This document shows, piece by piece, positions 17,084 through 25,686 of a stretch of DNA of 64,000 nt. A program made the position numbers and the translations under genes. Source of the DNA: Cellulomonas uda (GTDB lineage Bacteria > Actinomycetota > Actinomycetes > Actinomycetales > Cellulomonadaceae); contig NZ_BJLP01000015.1 of assembly GCF_006538705.1 (NCBI RefSeq), positions 1 to 64,000 on the forward strand, in the 5' to 3' direction. The notes under the pieces are model-generated. The model ran no database searches. It saw only the letters and a list, made by a program, of their open reading frames with translations, and had not been told where the DNA came from. Numbering within the stretch: the stretch's first letter is position 1; each line of letters starts with the position of its first letter.

Positions 17084-18466
17084 ATGAGCACGATCCTCGA
17101 GGGACGACCCCGCACCGCGTCCGCCCGCCTCCCGCGACCCGTCCCGCGTGGCGCCGCACCGGGCGGCGCGGTCGTGCGCGGTGCGCTGGTGGTCGGCTGC
17201 CTCCTCGTCGTGGCCTTCTGGTGGAGCGGGACGCCCGCGGCGGCGGGCGCCACGCCCGGCGGCGCGGCCACGGGCGCGGGGGAGCTGGCGGGCCTCCTGG
17301 CGGCGTTCCTGGTGTGCGCGCAGCTCCTGCTCATCGGCCGCGTGCCCTGGTTCGAGCGCGCCGTCGGCTTCGACCGCCTCGTCGCGTGGCACCGGTCCCT
17401 CGGGACGAGCGTCGTGCTGCTGGTCCTCACGCACGTCGCCCTCATGGTCGTGGGCGGCGCGCTGCTCGACCGGCAGACGCCGTGGGGCGAGGCCGTCTCG
17501 ATCCTGACGACGCAGCCCGAGATGGTCAGCGCGTTCGTCGGCACCGGGCTGTTCGTGCTCGTCGGCGCGACCAGCGCGAGGCTCGCACGCCGCGTGCTGT
17601 CGTACGAGGCCTGGTTCGTCGTGCACCTGTCGGTCTACGTCGGCATCTACCTGACGTTCGGCCACCAGATCGCCGCCGGCGCGCACTTCGTCGCCGATCC
17701 CGTGGCGCGCGCCGTGTGGACCGCGCTCTACCTCGCGACCGCGGCCGCGCTGCTCACGTGGCGGGTCCTCGTGCCGCTGCTCGCGCACCGCCGGATGCTC
17801 CTGCGCGTCGAGCACGTGGTGCCGGAGGCTCCCGGGGTCGTGAGCGTGTGGCTGCAGGGCCGCGCGGTCGACGAGCTGGAGGCACGTGGCGGGCAGTTCG
17901 TGCTGCTGCGGTTCCTCGTGCGCGGGCACCTGACCACGGCGCACCCGTACTCCCTGTCGATGGTGCCGACCGCGCACCGGCTGCGGGTCACGGTCGCGGC
18001 GCTCGGTGACCACTCCGCCGACGTGGCGCGGCTGCGGACCGGGACGCGCGTACTCGTCGAGGGTCCGTTCGGGCGGTTCACGGCGGACGCGGCGCGCGGC
18101 CACCGGTCGCTCCTCGTCGCGGGCGGCGCGGGGATCGGCCCGATCCGGGCGCTCGCGCAGGAGCTGGTCGCGCGCGGGCACGACGTCGTGGTCGTGCACC
18201 GCGCGCACGACGTCGCCGGGCTCGCGCTCGGCCGTGAGCTGACGGGCGTGCCGGGCCTGCGCTACCTGGCGCTCCCGGGACGCCGCGCCCAGCTCGGGTA
18301 CGACCCGCTGGACCGCGAGCACCTCGCCGCGGCGGTCCCCGACATCGCCGGACGCGACGTGTTCGTGTGCGGTCCCGAGTCCATGACGGCCGCGGTCGTC
18401 GACGTCGCACGGGCGCTGGGCGTCCCGCGGCGAGCCATCCACCACGAGGAGCTGAGCCTGGCATGA
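17084..18466 (+). CDS. Ferric-reductase-like flavocytochrome (membrane FAD/NAD oxidoreductase)
   Basis: A 460-residue membrane flavoprotein. Six membrane segments span about residues 30-230 and carry paired histidines for haem (WHRSLGTSV, LTHVAL, FVVHLSV, GHQIA). The cytoplasmic half has the FAD-binding HPYSLS, a phosphate-binding LVEGPFGRFT, the NAD-binding GGAGIGPIRAL and CGPESM. It probably moves electrons from cytoplasmic NAD(P)H across the membrane. It is the first gene of a three-gene operon: the next start overlaps its stop by four bases. The extracytoplasmic acceptor is most likely the flavinylated protein encoded next. Confidence 0.88.
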   Translation: MSTILEGRPRTASARLPRPVPRGAAPGGAVVRGALVVGCLLVVAFWWSGTPAAAGATPGGAATGAGELAGLLAAFLVCAQLLLIGRVPWFERAVGFDRLVAWHRSLGTSVVLLVLTHVALMVVGGALLDRQTPWGEAVSILTTQPEMVSAFVGTGLFVLVGATSARLARRVLSYEAWFVVHLSVYVGIYLTFGHQIAAGAHFVADPVARAVWTALYLATAAALLTWRVLVPLLAHRRMLLRVEHVVPEAPGVVSVWLQGRAVDELEARGGQFVLLRFLVRGHLTTAHPYSLSMVPTAHRLRVTVAALGDHSADVARLRTGTRVLVEGPFGRFTADAARGHRSLLVAGGAGIGPIRALAQELVARGHDVVVVHRAHDVAGLALGRELTGVPGLRYLALPGRRAQLGYDPLDREHLAAAVPDIAGRDVFVCGPESMTAAVVDVARALGVPRRAIHHEELSLA

Positions 18467-19005
18467 GTGCAGCACGCTGGCGCGGGACGCTGATCTACAC
18501 GGGGACGCTGGCGACCATCGGGACCGTCGCGTTCGCGCGGTTCGGCCCGCTGGCGCAGGCCGAGGCGCCCGCCACGGCCGCCGGCGCGTCCAGCGGGAGC
18601 ATCGGGGGAGCGGCGCCGTCCGTCGTCGGCGCTCCCGGCTCCACGTCCGTCGCGCCGGGTACGGGGACGGACGGGTCCGGCACGTCGGCGACCGACCCGG
18701 CGGACCCGCAGACCGGCACGCCGCAGGCCGAGACCGTCACGGTCGTCGGGTCCGTCGCGCAGACCCGGTACGGGCCCGTGCAGGTCCAGGTGACGTTCAC
18801 CGGGTCCCGGCTCATCGACGTACGCACGCTGCAGGCCCCGAGCTCGCACCCCGAGAGCGCACAGATCTCGGCCCGGGCGACCCCGCTGCTGGCCCGCGAG
18901 GTCCTCGCCGCGCAGTCCGCGTCCATCGACACCGTGTCCGGCGCGACGTACACCTCCGAGGGTTACCGCGAGTCGGTCCAGTCGATCCTCGACCAGCGGG
19001 GCTGA
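18463..19005 (+). CDS. Membrane-anchored FMN-binding domain protein (ApbE substrate)
   Basis: A 180-residue extracytoplasmic protein. An N-terminal hydrophobic segment (about residues 9-26) serves as signal or anchor, followed by a Ser/Gly/Pro/Thr-rich linker (30-85) and an FMN-binding domain (90-180). The flavinylation motif is DTVSGATYTS, with T162 the expected site of covalent FMN attachment. It overlaps the upstream flavocytochrome by four bases and precedes an apbE gene by three bases, which fits its being an electron carrier loaded by ApbE on the outside. Confidence 0.88.
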   Translation: MSAARWRGTLIYTGTLATIGTVAFARFGPLAQAEAPATAAGASSGSIGGAAPSVVGAPGSTSVAPGTGTDGSGTSATDPADPQTGTPQAETVTVVGSVAQTRYGPVQVQVTFTGSRLIDVRTLQAPSSHPESAQISARATPLLAREVLAAQSASIDTVSGATYTSEGYRESVQSILDQRG

Positions 19006-19008
19006 CCG

Positions 19009-19749
19009 GTGCGGGTGAGCGAGCACGTCATGGGCACGGTCTTCTCGCTCGACGTCCGAGCGACCGCGCCCGACGTCGCGGCGCGTGCGGCCGCGGACGC
19101 GTTCGCGCTGCTGCGCGAGGCCGAGGCACGGTTCAGCCCGTTCCTGGCGGACAGCGAGCTGCGCCGGTTCGAGCGGGGCGAGTGCGCGCCCTCGTCGGAC
19201 CTGCACGAGGTGCTCGCGATCGCGGAGCGCGCGTCGGCGGCCAGCGGCGGCGCGTTCGACGTGCGGGCACCGGACGGGTCCCTCGACACGAACGGCGTGG
19301 TCAAGGGCTGGGCGGCCCAGCGGGCAGCCGACGCGCTCGCGGCCGCAGGCTGCGGCGCGTTCTGCCTGAACGCCGGGGGAGACGTCGTCACCCGCGGGGT
19401 CCCCGAGCCCGGGCGCGGCTGGCGGACCGGGGTGCGGGACCCGCACGACCCGCGGCGCATGCTCGCGGTCGTCGAGCTGGGTGACGGCGCCGTCGCGACG
19501 TCGGGCGTGTACGAGCGGGGCAGCCACGTGTGGGACGGCCGCACGGGTCGCCCGGCGACCGGGCTCCTGGCGGCCACCGTCGTCGCGGAGGACCTCACGA
19601 CCGCGGACGTGCTCGCGACGAGCGTGCTCGCGCTCGGGCCGGACGGCGTCGCATGGGCACTCGACCACGGCGCGCGCGACGCGTTCGGCGTGCGACCCGA
19701 CGGCCGGCTCGTCACGGCCGCGCGCGCGGCACCGTCGCCGGGAGCGTGA
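19009..19749 (+). CDS. apbE: FAD:protein FMN transferase ApbE
   Basis: A 246-residue enzyme that attaches FMN from FAD to a Thr in target proteins. Family motifs: MGTVFSLDV at the start, DTNGVVKGWAAQRAAD, NAGGD, and ATSGVYERG. There is no obvious signal peptide, so it may act in the cytoplasm or be short at the N-terminus; GTG 19009 directly follows the previous stop. The last 38 bases overlap the 3' end of the convergent histidine kinase gene. Its natural substrate is almost certainly the adjacent FMN-binding protein. Confidence 0.9.
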   Translation: MRVSEHVMGTVFSLDVRATAPDVAARAAADAFALLREAEARFSPFLADSELRRFERGECAPSSDLHEVLAIAERASAASGGAFDVRAPDGSLDTNGVVKGWAAQRAADALAAAGCGAFCLNAGGDVVTRGVPEPGRGWRTGVRDPHDPRRMLAVVELGDGAVATSGVYERGSHVWDGRTGRPATGLLAATVVAEDLTTADVLATSVLALGPDGVAWALDHGARDAFGVRPDGRLVTAARAAPSPGA

Positions 19750-20956
19750 GCGTGACGGTCGTGCCGGGCCGCCCGTCGGCACGAGGACCGGCGTCGACGG
19801 CACCGCCGTGCTGCGCGGCGACCTCGGCGACGAGGGCCAGCCCCAGGCCGTAGTGGCGCGCGCCGTCGTCGCTGCGCGCGCGCCGCGACGCGAACCGCTC
19901 GAACACGTCGAGGGAGCCGCCCGCCGGCAGGCCGGGCCCGTCGTCACCGACCTCGACCGTCACCGATGCCCCGGTCGCGCGGGTCGTGACCTCGACGGTC
20001 GTCGTCGCATGGTCGAGCGCGTTGTCGACGAGGGCCGTGACGGCGCGCCGCACGGACGTGGGGGAGACCTCGGCGACCGGCCCGGTCCCGGGAGCCCCGA
20101 GGTGGACCAACGCCACGCCGCGCTCCTCGGCGGCGGCGGCAGCGGCGTCGACCACCCCGCGCACGAGGGCGTCCAGGTCGGTCGGCTCGGTCTCGGGAGC
20201 GCGCGTGTCGGCCGCGACGAGCATGTCCTCGAGGATCGCGGTCAGCGCGCGGGCGTCCGCCAGCACACCGTCGACCGCCTCCGGGACGCGTGAGTCGCGC
20301 GCGAGCACCCCCTCGCCCTGCAGGCGGCGCCGGAGCAGCTGCACGCGGGTCGTCAGCAGCGTCAGGGGAGTGCGCAGCTCGTGGCTCGCGTCGGCGACGA
20401 ACCGCCGCTGCAGCGCGAGCGCCTCGACGGTGGGCCGCACCGCACGCCGGCCGAGCCACGCGCCGCCGAGCCCCGCGAGCAGCACCCCCGCAGCGCCCGC
20501 GACACCGAGCGCGGCCACGAGCCGCTCGGTCTCCTCGTGCGCGGGGCGCGGGTCGAGCACCGCCTGCGTCACGCCCTCCCGCGCAGGCGCCGTGAGCACG
20601 ACGAAGGACCCGTCGTCGCCCGCCACGCGCGACCACTGCTCGGTCCCCGTGACTGCCGCCGCACGCAGCGCCGCCACGTCCGGGAGCGGGGTGGGCATGC
20701 CGTCGGACACCTCGAGCCCGCGCGGGCCGGCGATCGCGAGCCACACGCCGGCGGGTGCGTCCCGCACGTCGTCGGCGGTCCGGACGGCCGAGCGCAGCCG
20801 GTCCTCACCCGCACGAGCCTGCGTCGTCGTGACGACGGCCAGCACGACCGCCGCGACCAGCACGACGCTCGCGAGCACGAGGGCCGCGGTCTGCCACCCG
20901 AGCACGGCGGCCGTGCGCCGCAGGCGGGTCTGCTCGGCCGGCGTCAGCCCGCTCAC
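19712..20956 (-). CDS. Two-component sensor histidine kinase
   Basis: A 414-residue membrane kinase with two membrane segments (about 20-42 and 148-168) enclosing an extracytoplasmic sensor of about 100 residues, a DHp domain with phospho-acceptor H192 in DASHELRTPL, and an HATPase domain (VDNALDHA, GDDGPGLP, GLGLALV). The start overlaps the response regulator stop by four bases. Its 3' end overlaps apbE, tail to tail. Context suggests it monitors the envelope or redox state and controls the flavin cassette; this is inference. Confidence 0.9.
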   Translation of the reverse strand: MSGLTPAEQTRLRRTAAVLGWQTAALVLASVVLVAAVVLAVVTTTQARAGEDRLRSAVRTADDVRDAPAGVWLAIAGPRGLEVSDGMPTPLPDVAALRAAAVTGTEQWSRVAGDDGSFVVLTAPAREGVTQAVLDPRPAHEETERLVAALGVAGAAGVLLAGLGGAWLGRRAVRPTVEALALQRRFVADASHELRTPLTLLTTRVQLLRRRLQGEGVLARDSRVPEAVDGVLADARALTAILEDMLVAADTRAPETEPTDLDALVRGVVDAAAAAAEERGVALVHLGAPGTGPVAEVSPTSVRRAVTALVDNALDHATTTVEVTTRATGASVTVEVGDDGPGLPAGGSLDVFERFASRRARSDDGARHYGLGLALVAEVAAQHGGAVDAGPRADGRPGTTVTLTLPATVPRARP

Positions 20957-21627
20957 GCGTCACCCAGCCGGTACCCGAGCCCGCGCACCGTCGCGACCGC
21001 CGACCGGCCCAGCTTGCGGCGCAGGTAGTAGACGTACGTGTCGACGACGCCCTCGTCGTCGGCGCCGTCGAACACGTGGGTGAGGATGTCCGCGCGCGAG
21101 AACACCTGCCGTGGGCGGGTCGCCAGCAGCGCGAGCAGCGAGCACTCGCGCTCGGACAGGTCGACCGCCGTGCCGTCGGGGCCCGTGACGCGCCGCCCGC
21201 GGACGTCCAGCTCGCGAGACCCGAGGCGCAGGACGCCCGTGGGCACCGGACCGGCCGCGCGTCGGTGCAGCGCTCGCAGGCGCGCCGCGAGCTCGTCGAG
21301 GTCGAACGGCTTGCCCATGTAGTCCTCGGCGCCGGCGTCGAGCCCGGCGACCCGGTCGGCCGGGTTGCCGAGCGCCGACAGGACGAGTGCCGGGGCGGTG
21401 ACGCCACGTGCCCGCAACCGCGTCAGCAGGTCGAGGCCCTCGAGGGCCGGCAGGCCGCGGTCGAGCACCAGGAGGTCGAACGGCCGGGTCAGGCCGAGGT
21501 GCAGACCACGCTGGCCGTCGCGCGCGAGGTCGACCCGGTAGCCCTCGTCCGTCAGGAACTCCTCGAGCATGCCCGCGAGCTCGCGGTCGTCCTCGACGAG
21601 CAGCACCCGGACCCCGTCGTTCGTCAT
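20953..21627 (-). CDS. OmpR/PhoB-type response regulator
   Basis: A 224-residue regulator: receiver domain with VEDD, phospho-acceptor D56 in LVLDRGLP and the conserved Lys in GKPFD, then a winged-helix DNA-binding domain (ECSLLALLATRP, VVDTYVYYLRRKLG, VRGLGYRLG). The ATG at 21625-21627 follows GGGAGG by eight bases; a longer in-frame start at 21771 would add about 48 residues without similarity to receivers and is rejected. It forms an operon with the kinase. Confidence 0.92.
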   Translation of the reverse strand: MTNDGVRVLLVEDDRELAGMLEEFLTDEGYRVDLARDGQRGLHLGLTRPFDLLVLDRGLPALEGLDLLTRLRARGVTAPALVLSALGNPADRVAGLDAGAEDYMGKPFDLDELAARLRALHRRAAGPVPTGVLRLGSRELDVRGRRVTGPDGTAVDLSERECSLLALLATRPRQVFSRADILTHVFDGADDEGVVDTYVYYLRRKLGRSAVATVRGLGYRLGDA

Positions 21628-22126
21628 CGGCACGCCTCCCGGCCCATCGTAGGCGCCGAGCGCCGCGCGGCCGTCACAGATACCACCGGGGGTATGCGAC
21701 CTACGTCCCGCGTCGCCCGTCGGCACCCACCACATGGGCGTGCTGCTCTCCGGAGACGGGCCGTTCGGCAAGTCTCAGGACGAGAACGAGCGTGGAGAGC
21801 CACTGCCGTGCGAGGCTCCGCCGGCACGGCTCTTCGACGCGTGACCCGCGAACCGCCAGCCGGTCGAGCTGCTCGACAATCTCCCCGCTGCGGTAGAGCT
21901 TGTGGGCCCGCACTCCAGTTCGCCACCGTCGTGCAGGCGACAGCGACCTCGCGACCCGCCGTGGCGATCGGCGAATCCCGCGCCCGAAGCTTCACGAAGC
22001 GCGCCAGATTTGTACGACTGCCGACGAGACCCGGACCCCCTTCTTCGCACGCCACAACGAGAACAACACGCCCCCAGGATCCAGGACGTGCTGCGGCGTC
22101 CACTGGACCCCACCCGTCGCCACGGG
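21628..22126. other. Intergenic stretch with possible decayed coding sequence
   Basis: No intact gene is supported. The first part probably holds the response-regulator promoter. On the minus strand, about 21701-21913 reads as protein-like text (KLYRSGEIVEQLDRLAVRGS) without an upstream start, and an adjoining frame to 22103 continues in similar style (TNLARFVKLRARDSP), so a frameshifted remnant is possible. Base composition drops here relative to the flanking core genes. Confidence 0.3.
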
Positions 22127-22780
22127 TCAGCCTTCAGGCGGCACCGACGATGACGAGGTCTGCGCCCCCGGTGCCCACACGAAGAGGGCCGGACCCGAGT
22201 AGTCGGCGCACGCGAGGGGGACCGACTCGATCGGCCAAGTCACCCTACCCGTGTCGAGTGCTCCACCGCCGCCAGCCATCTCGACCGCGTCTCCGAGGTG
22301 GTAACGCTCACCGGTCGGGACGGAGGTCAGGGTCTCGGTCTCCGGGTCCCAACTCCAAGACGGATCGAGGACGAGCAACCGGCCGTCCTGATCGGCAAGG
22401 CAACCGCTCTGGCTCGAGAGGGTAACCGGGCCCAGCGCCGCGAACATGCGAACGCCAACCTGTCCGGTCACGGCCTCGGTCGGGCCGCTGACAGCCACAA
22501 CCGTCGGCGCAGTGCTCATCGTGGGTGTCGACGCCGAGCGCAAGCCGCGTGGCCCGTCGCGCATGGTGGAAGCCGCGACGACCGCCCCCACCGCGAGGAA
22601 CGACGCGACGACGGCTGCGACTGCGATGGGCCTGCCCCAACCTCGTCGGTGGGGCGCGAGCAGCAGTACTCGCTCGTCCGCCTCCGGATGAGGCGCCTGC
22701 TTCAGAGCTGCGGACAGTTCTTGGTCAACGGTACGCCGGAAACGATCCGCGAACTCGCTCTCGTCGGGCACGGATGTCAC
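22127..22780 (-). CDS. Probable membrane anti-sigma factor
   Basis: A 217-residue protein with a cytoplasmic N-terminus of about 48 residues, one membrane segment (about 50-71, PIAVAAVVASFLAVGAVVAA) and an extracytoplasmic domain of about 145 residues. It starts with GTG overlapping the sigma-factor stop by four bases, which is the usual layout of an ECF sigma/anti-sigma pair. No zinc HxxxCxxC anti-sigma motif is present, so the assignment rests on topology and coupling. The outer domain could be the sensing part. Confidence 0.65.
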   Translation of the reverse strand: MTSVPDESEFADRFRRTVDQELSAALKQAPHPEADERVLLLAPHRRGWGRPIAVAAVVASFLAVGAVVAASTMRDGPRGLRSASTPTMSTAPTVVAVSGPTEAVTGQVGVRMFAALGPVTLSSQSGCLADQDGRLLVLDPSWSWDPETETLTSVPTGERYHLGDAVEMAGGGGALDTGRVTWPIESVPLACADYSGPALFVWAPGAQTSSSSVPPEG

Positions 22781-23268
22781 GTCCCTTCGTCGATCTTGAG
22801 GACTCGCAGTGCGCGGTGTGCAGTAACCCGTACTGCCACCCGGGAGGTGCCCAGGGCGTCGGCGATCGCAGCGTCGTCGAGGCACTCGATGTACCTGAGC
22901 GTGAGCACAGCCCGCGCGCGTGGTGCCAGCTGGTGAAGACGGCGCACAGCCGCATCGAGTTCATCGACCTCGCCGAACGCGTCGCGGTGATCCACCACAT
23001 CATCGATGAGCGGTAGCGACCGATGATGTGGGTTAGGCCGACTCAGGAAGACGCGCACCATCGTCTGGCGTACGTACGCCCAAGGACTGCGAGCGGAACG
23101 CACCATGGGCCACCGGGTCACGAGACGCAACAGCGTGTCCTGGACCAGGTCCTCTGCTGCATCGGGATCTCGACACAGACCCAGCGCGAGCCGAAGCAAC
23201 TTCGCTCGGTGTCGCTCGGCGAACGCGCCGAGATCGTCCTCCACCTGTGCCGGTACTTCAGTCGTCAC
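22777..23268 (-). CDS. ECF RNA polymerase sigma factor (SigE family type)
   Basis: A 163-residue group 4 sigma factor. Region 2 is LLRLALGLCRDPDAAEDLVQ with the following LLRLVTRWPMV; region 4 is LAPRARAVLTLRYIECLDD and AIADALGTSRVAVRV. GTG 23268 (MTTEVPAQ) is preceded by a run of six G, a good ribosome site; an in-frame ATG at 23298 is an alternative. It is coupled to the anti-sigma gene. Likely targets are its own promoter and perhaps the nearby secreted protease. Confidence 0.88.
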   Translation of the reverse strand: MTTEVPAQVEDDLGAFAERHRAKLLRLALGLCRDPDAAEDLVQDTLLRLVTRWPMVRSARSPWAYVRQTMVRVFLSRPNPHHRSLPLIDDVVDHRDAFGEVDELDAAVRRLHQLAPRARAVLTLRYIECLDDAAIADALGTSRVAVRVTAHRALRVLKIDEGT

Positions 23269-23298
23269 CGCACCCCCCTTCGTGTCGCTCGCTTCCAT

Positions 23299-23588
23299 AC
23301 ATGTAGACGGGCCGGCCGGTGCGAAACGTTACGTCGATCACCCGGCGAGAAGCGCTGGCCCATCCCGCGGACATCGTCGGTCACCGACGGCGATGACGCG
23401 AACGGCAGGTGACCCAATCGGCGAGCTAGTCCCGTCTCGCTGACCATCGCCCGATGGCCCCCACCGTCATGGTCACGGCGCTGCAGGCCGAGAACTACAC
23501 CACCCAAGAGCCATCACGCGCAGTCCCGAGACGCGCGGACCTGCGAGACTGCCTCCGTCCGAGGTAGGCAGAGACTTGGGGGTTCGAG
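23299..23588. promoter_or_regulatory. Divergent promoter region of the ECF operon and the protease
   Basis: A 290-base region with no supported gene. On the minus strand GTAACG (23326-23331) and GTCTAC (23302-23307) are spaced 18 bases apart and resemble an ECF-type -35/-10 pair, so the sigma operon may be autoregulated. No matching copy of this pair was found on the plus strand before the protease gene. Confidence 0.35.
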
Positions 23589-24947
23589 ATGGTCCGGCTA
23601 CGGCAACTCGGGATCGCTTCAGCACTCGCGCTGGCCGCGATCGCGTCCACTGTCGCGGCAACGGGCGCGACTGCGGATGCGAGTCCACAGGGACTCGCGG
23701 TTGAGGTAGTCGACCGGCTCGAGCCAGATCCGTTCGCGACTCTCACCGACGGCGTGATGGCCGAAGCAGAGCAGGTCATCGATCGGTACGCCGCCGCGAT
23801 GGCGGTCACCGGCGACGGACGGCTCCCTGACAGGAGCGAGTTCTGGGGATACGACCGCGATGGCTTCGTCACACTCTCCTACAACACGTTCGACACACTC
23901 GCAGCCAAGTACCCAGACATCTTCGGGGGTGGCGCCGTCGACCCGCTGAAGCCGATCGCGTACGTGGGTTATGTCGGCGAGAGCGAGAAGGAGATCGCAG
24001 ACACGCTGCAGGCGCTCGCGCCCGAGCTCGACTACCAGCTCGTCCCGCTGCCCTACAGCTACGCGTACCGAGCGAGTGTCGACGAACGACTTCGGGCGGC
24101 GGGGTTCGGATCGATCAGCGGCTCATCGATCTCTAGATACTGGTGGGTAAATGTCGACCCCGAGCGGCTCAAGTCCGACCCGACCGAGGTCGCACAGGCT
24201 CTTTCGGAGGCCATCGATATGCCGGGCGTCTCCGCCGCGCTTGAGAACGCACTGGACGTAGCGGCACGCGAAGGCAAGTACGCCGTCGCTGGCCCTGTGG
24301 CGCTGATTCCTGAGCGCCCGCGACTGGAGGAATATTCGCTATCAGCGGGCGTGTATGTTGCACGGTCCGACGCGGACGGTGATTCCGCCGGGTACTGCAC
24401 AAGTGGCTACGCAATGAAGAAGATCTCGAACAACGTCAAGTACCAGACGACCGCGGAACACTGCGTGTACAACGGATTCACCGTGGCGCGTAGTGGAACG
24501 ACACTTCCCACGTTCCTTGAGGGAATGCGTCTGCAGCCGATGAACTACTACCCGGATGAGGACTGGGCCTACTTGTCGGTGCCTTCACCGATCGCGCCGC
24601 CCGTCGGCAAGATCTACGTCTCGGCGACCGAGACCCACCCTGTGGCAGGCGCGTGGCGCTCAACGTGGACGGGCGACGCCCGCTGCGCGATGGGTGCCAC
24701 CACGGGGAAGGACTGCGGCTTCGACGATGGCGTGTGGTGCGGCTACGGCGCAGCAACCTACTCGATGACCGGCGGCGACTCCGGCGGTCCGGTCTTCTAC
24801 CCGTATGGCACTGTGCTGGCGGCCGGCCTGACTACCGGAGCATGCAGCCCGGGATCCGGATATCCCGTGAAGAACATCTACACCCGCATTTACAATGTCG
24901 AGAAGGCAGGCAGTGCGACGCCGCAGTTTACAGTCATCACCGGCTGA
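23589..24947 (+). CDS. Secreted S1-family serine protease with large N-terminal region
   Basis: A 452-residue exported protein. Residues 1-32 form a signal peptide (ALALAAIASTVAATGATADA). Residues about 35-245 are an extension resembling no family I recognise, possibly a pro-region. The C-terminal 200 residues are a chymotrypsin-like domain with H291 in TAEHCVY, D325 in DEDWAYL and S398 in GGDSGGPV, plus six to eight cysteines suited to disulfides. Codon choice is less GC-biased than in the core genes, a sign of transfer. A strong terminator follows. It lies divergent from the ECF sigma operon. Confidence 0.85.
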   Translation: MVRLRQLGIASALALAAIASTVAATGATADASPQGLAVEVVDRLEPDPFATLTDGVMAEAEQVIDRYAAAMAVTGDGRLPDRSEFWGYDRDGFVTLSYNTFDTLAAKYPDIFGGGAVDPLKPIAYVGYVGESEKEIADTLQALAPELDYQLVPLPYSYAYRASVDERLRAAGFGSISGSSISRYWWVNVDPERLKSDPTEVAQALSEAIDMPGVSAALENALDVAAREGKYAVAGPVALIPERPRLEEYSLSAGVYVARSDADGDSAGYCTSGYAMKKISNNVKYQTTAEHCVYNGFTVARSGTTLPTFLEGMRLQPMNYYPDEDWAYLSVPSPIAPPVGKIYVSATETHPVAGAWRSTWTGDARCAMGATTGKDCGFDDGVWCGYGAATYSMTGGDSGGPVFYPYGTVLAAGLTTGACSPGSGYPVKNIYTRIYNVEKAGSATPQFTVITG

Positions 24948-24967
24948 CCAGCACTCCGGCATTAACA

Positions 24968-25012
24968 ACAGGTAACCCTGTCGCGGGCCAGACTCGCGAC
25001 AGGGTTACCTGT
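24968..25012 (+). terminator. Strong hairpin terminator after the protease
   Basis: A perfect 18-bp stem (24968-24985 with 24995-25012, arms begin ACAGGTAACCC) encloses a nine-base loop, 20 bases after the protease stop. Confidence 0.9.
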
Positions 25013-25030
25013 CAACATCTTGGTGCACGG

Positions 25031-25584
25031 ATGAGCTGGACCACGGACAACGGCGAGCACGAGCTGTACATCAGCCCGACGTTCGCCGACGGCGCCGTCG
25101 GCGGATCGTCGAGCGGGCAGGGAATCCGCGTCGCGCGGCTCGCATCGGGCGAGGACGTGCCGCGGGAGCAGGGGGAGTGGCGGTCGGAGGACGGCGTCGT
25201 CGGTTGGGTGGTGTGCTGCGACTGCCGCCCCGGTCTTGCGTGGCGGCCGTCGACGACCGTGCTGGCCCGCTGGAAGCGCGTGCTACCGCCTACGCAGGAG
25301 AGCCTGCCCGCTGGCCGGGTCGTTGCGGAAGGGGCGTACGCCGTCGTCGACGTCGGAGACCGCGACGACGTCTACGAGCTCGCGGCTGCGCTGTGGCAGG
25401 CACATCTCGAGCCGTCCCAGGCGCTCGAGGCGGGTCCAGGCGGCCGCCGCCGCCGGCGACCACGCGGCGCGCGCCCTCGACGGGGCGGTGCAGAGCGCGC
25501 GAGCCGTCGGGGTGTGGGCGGACATCGGCCGAGCGGTCGGCATCACCCCGATAGTCAGCCCGAGAGCGCTGGGACCGGTCGTAG
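25031..25584 (+). pseudogene. Frameshifted gene for a small hypothetical protein
   Basis: The frame from ATG 25031 gives protein-like sequence (MSWTTDNGEHELYISPTF, VGWVVCCDCRPG) to about 25429 (QALE). It then degenerates to Arg/Pro-rich text, while the +1 frame continues sensibly from 25431 (RVQAAAAAGDHAARALDG, VWADIGRAVGITP). A second +1 shift near 25551-25554 restores SARERWDRS and a stop at 25582-25584. The final motif, W-x-DIG-x-A-x-GIT-x-SARERW, is common at the end of small actinobacterial proteins. If the shifts are real, the gene is broken; the unshifted frame would end at 25615. Confidence 0.55.
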
Positions 25585-25686
25585 TCCCCGGCTCGCGGCG
25601 CCCGAAATGTCATAATGTGCATTATCGGCGTTACGCCGTGATGCTCGTCCGGAGACGACGGACCGGATCGCTGGCACGATGGCCCG

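Noticed and set aside
21627-21771. N-terminal extension of the response regulator
   Set aside because: The receiver begins right after the ATG at 21627, which has a strong ribosome site.
22127-22780. Zinc-binding anti-sigma (ZAS) domain
   Set aside because: No HxxxCxxC motif is present, so only a general anti-sigma role is proposed.
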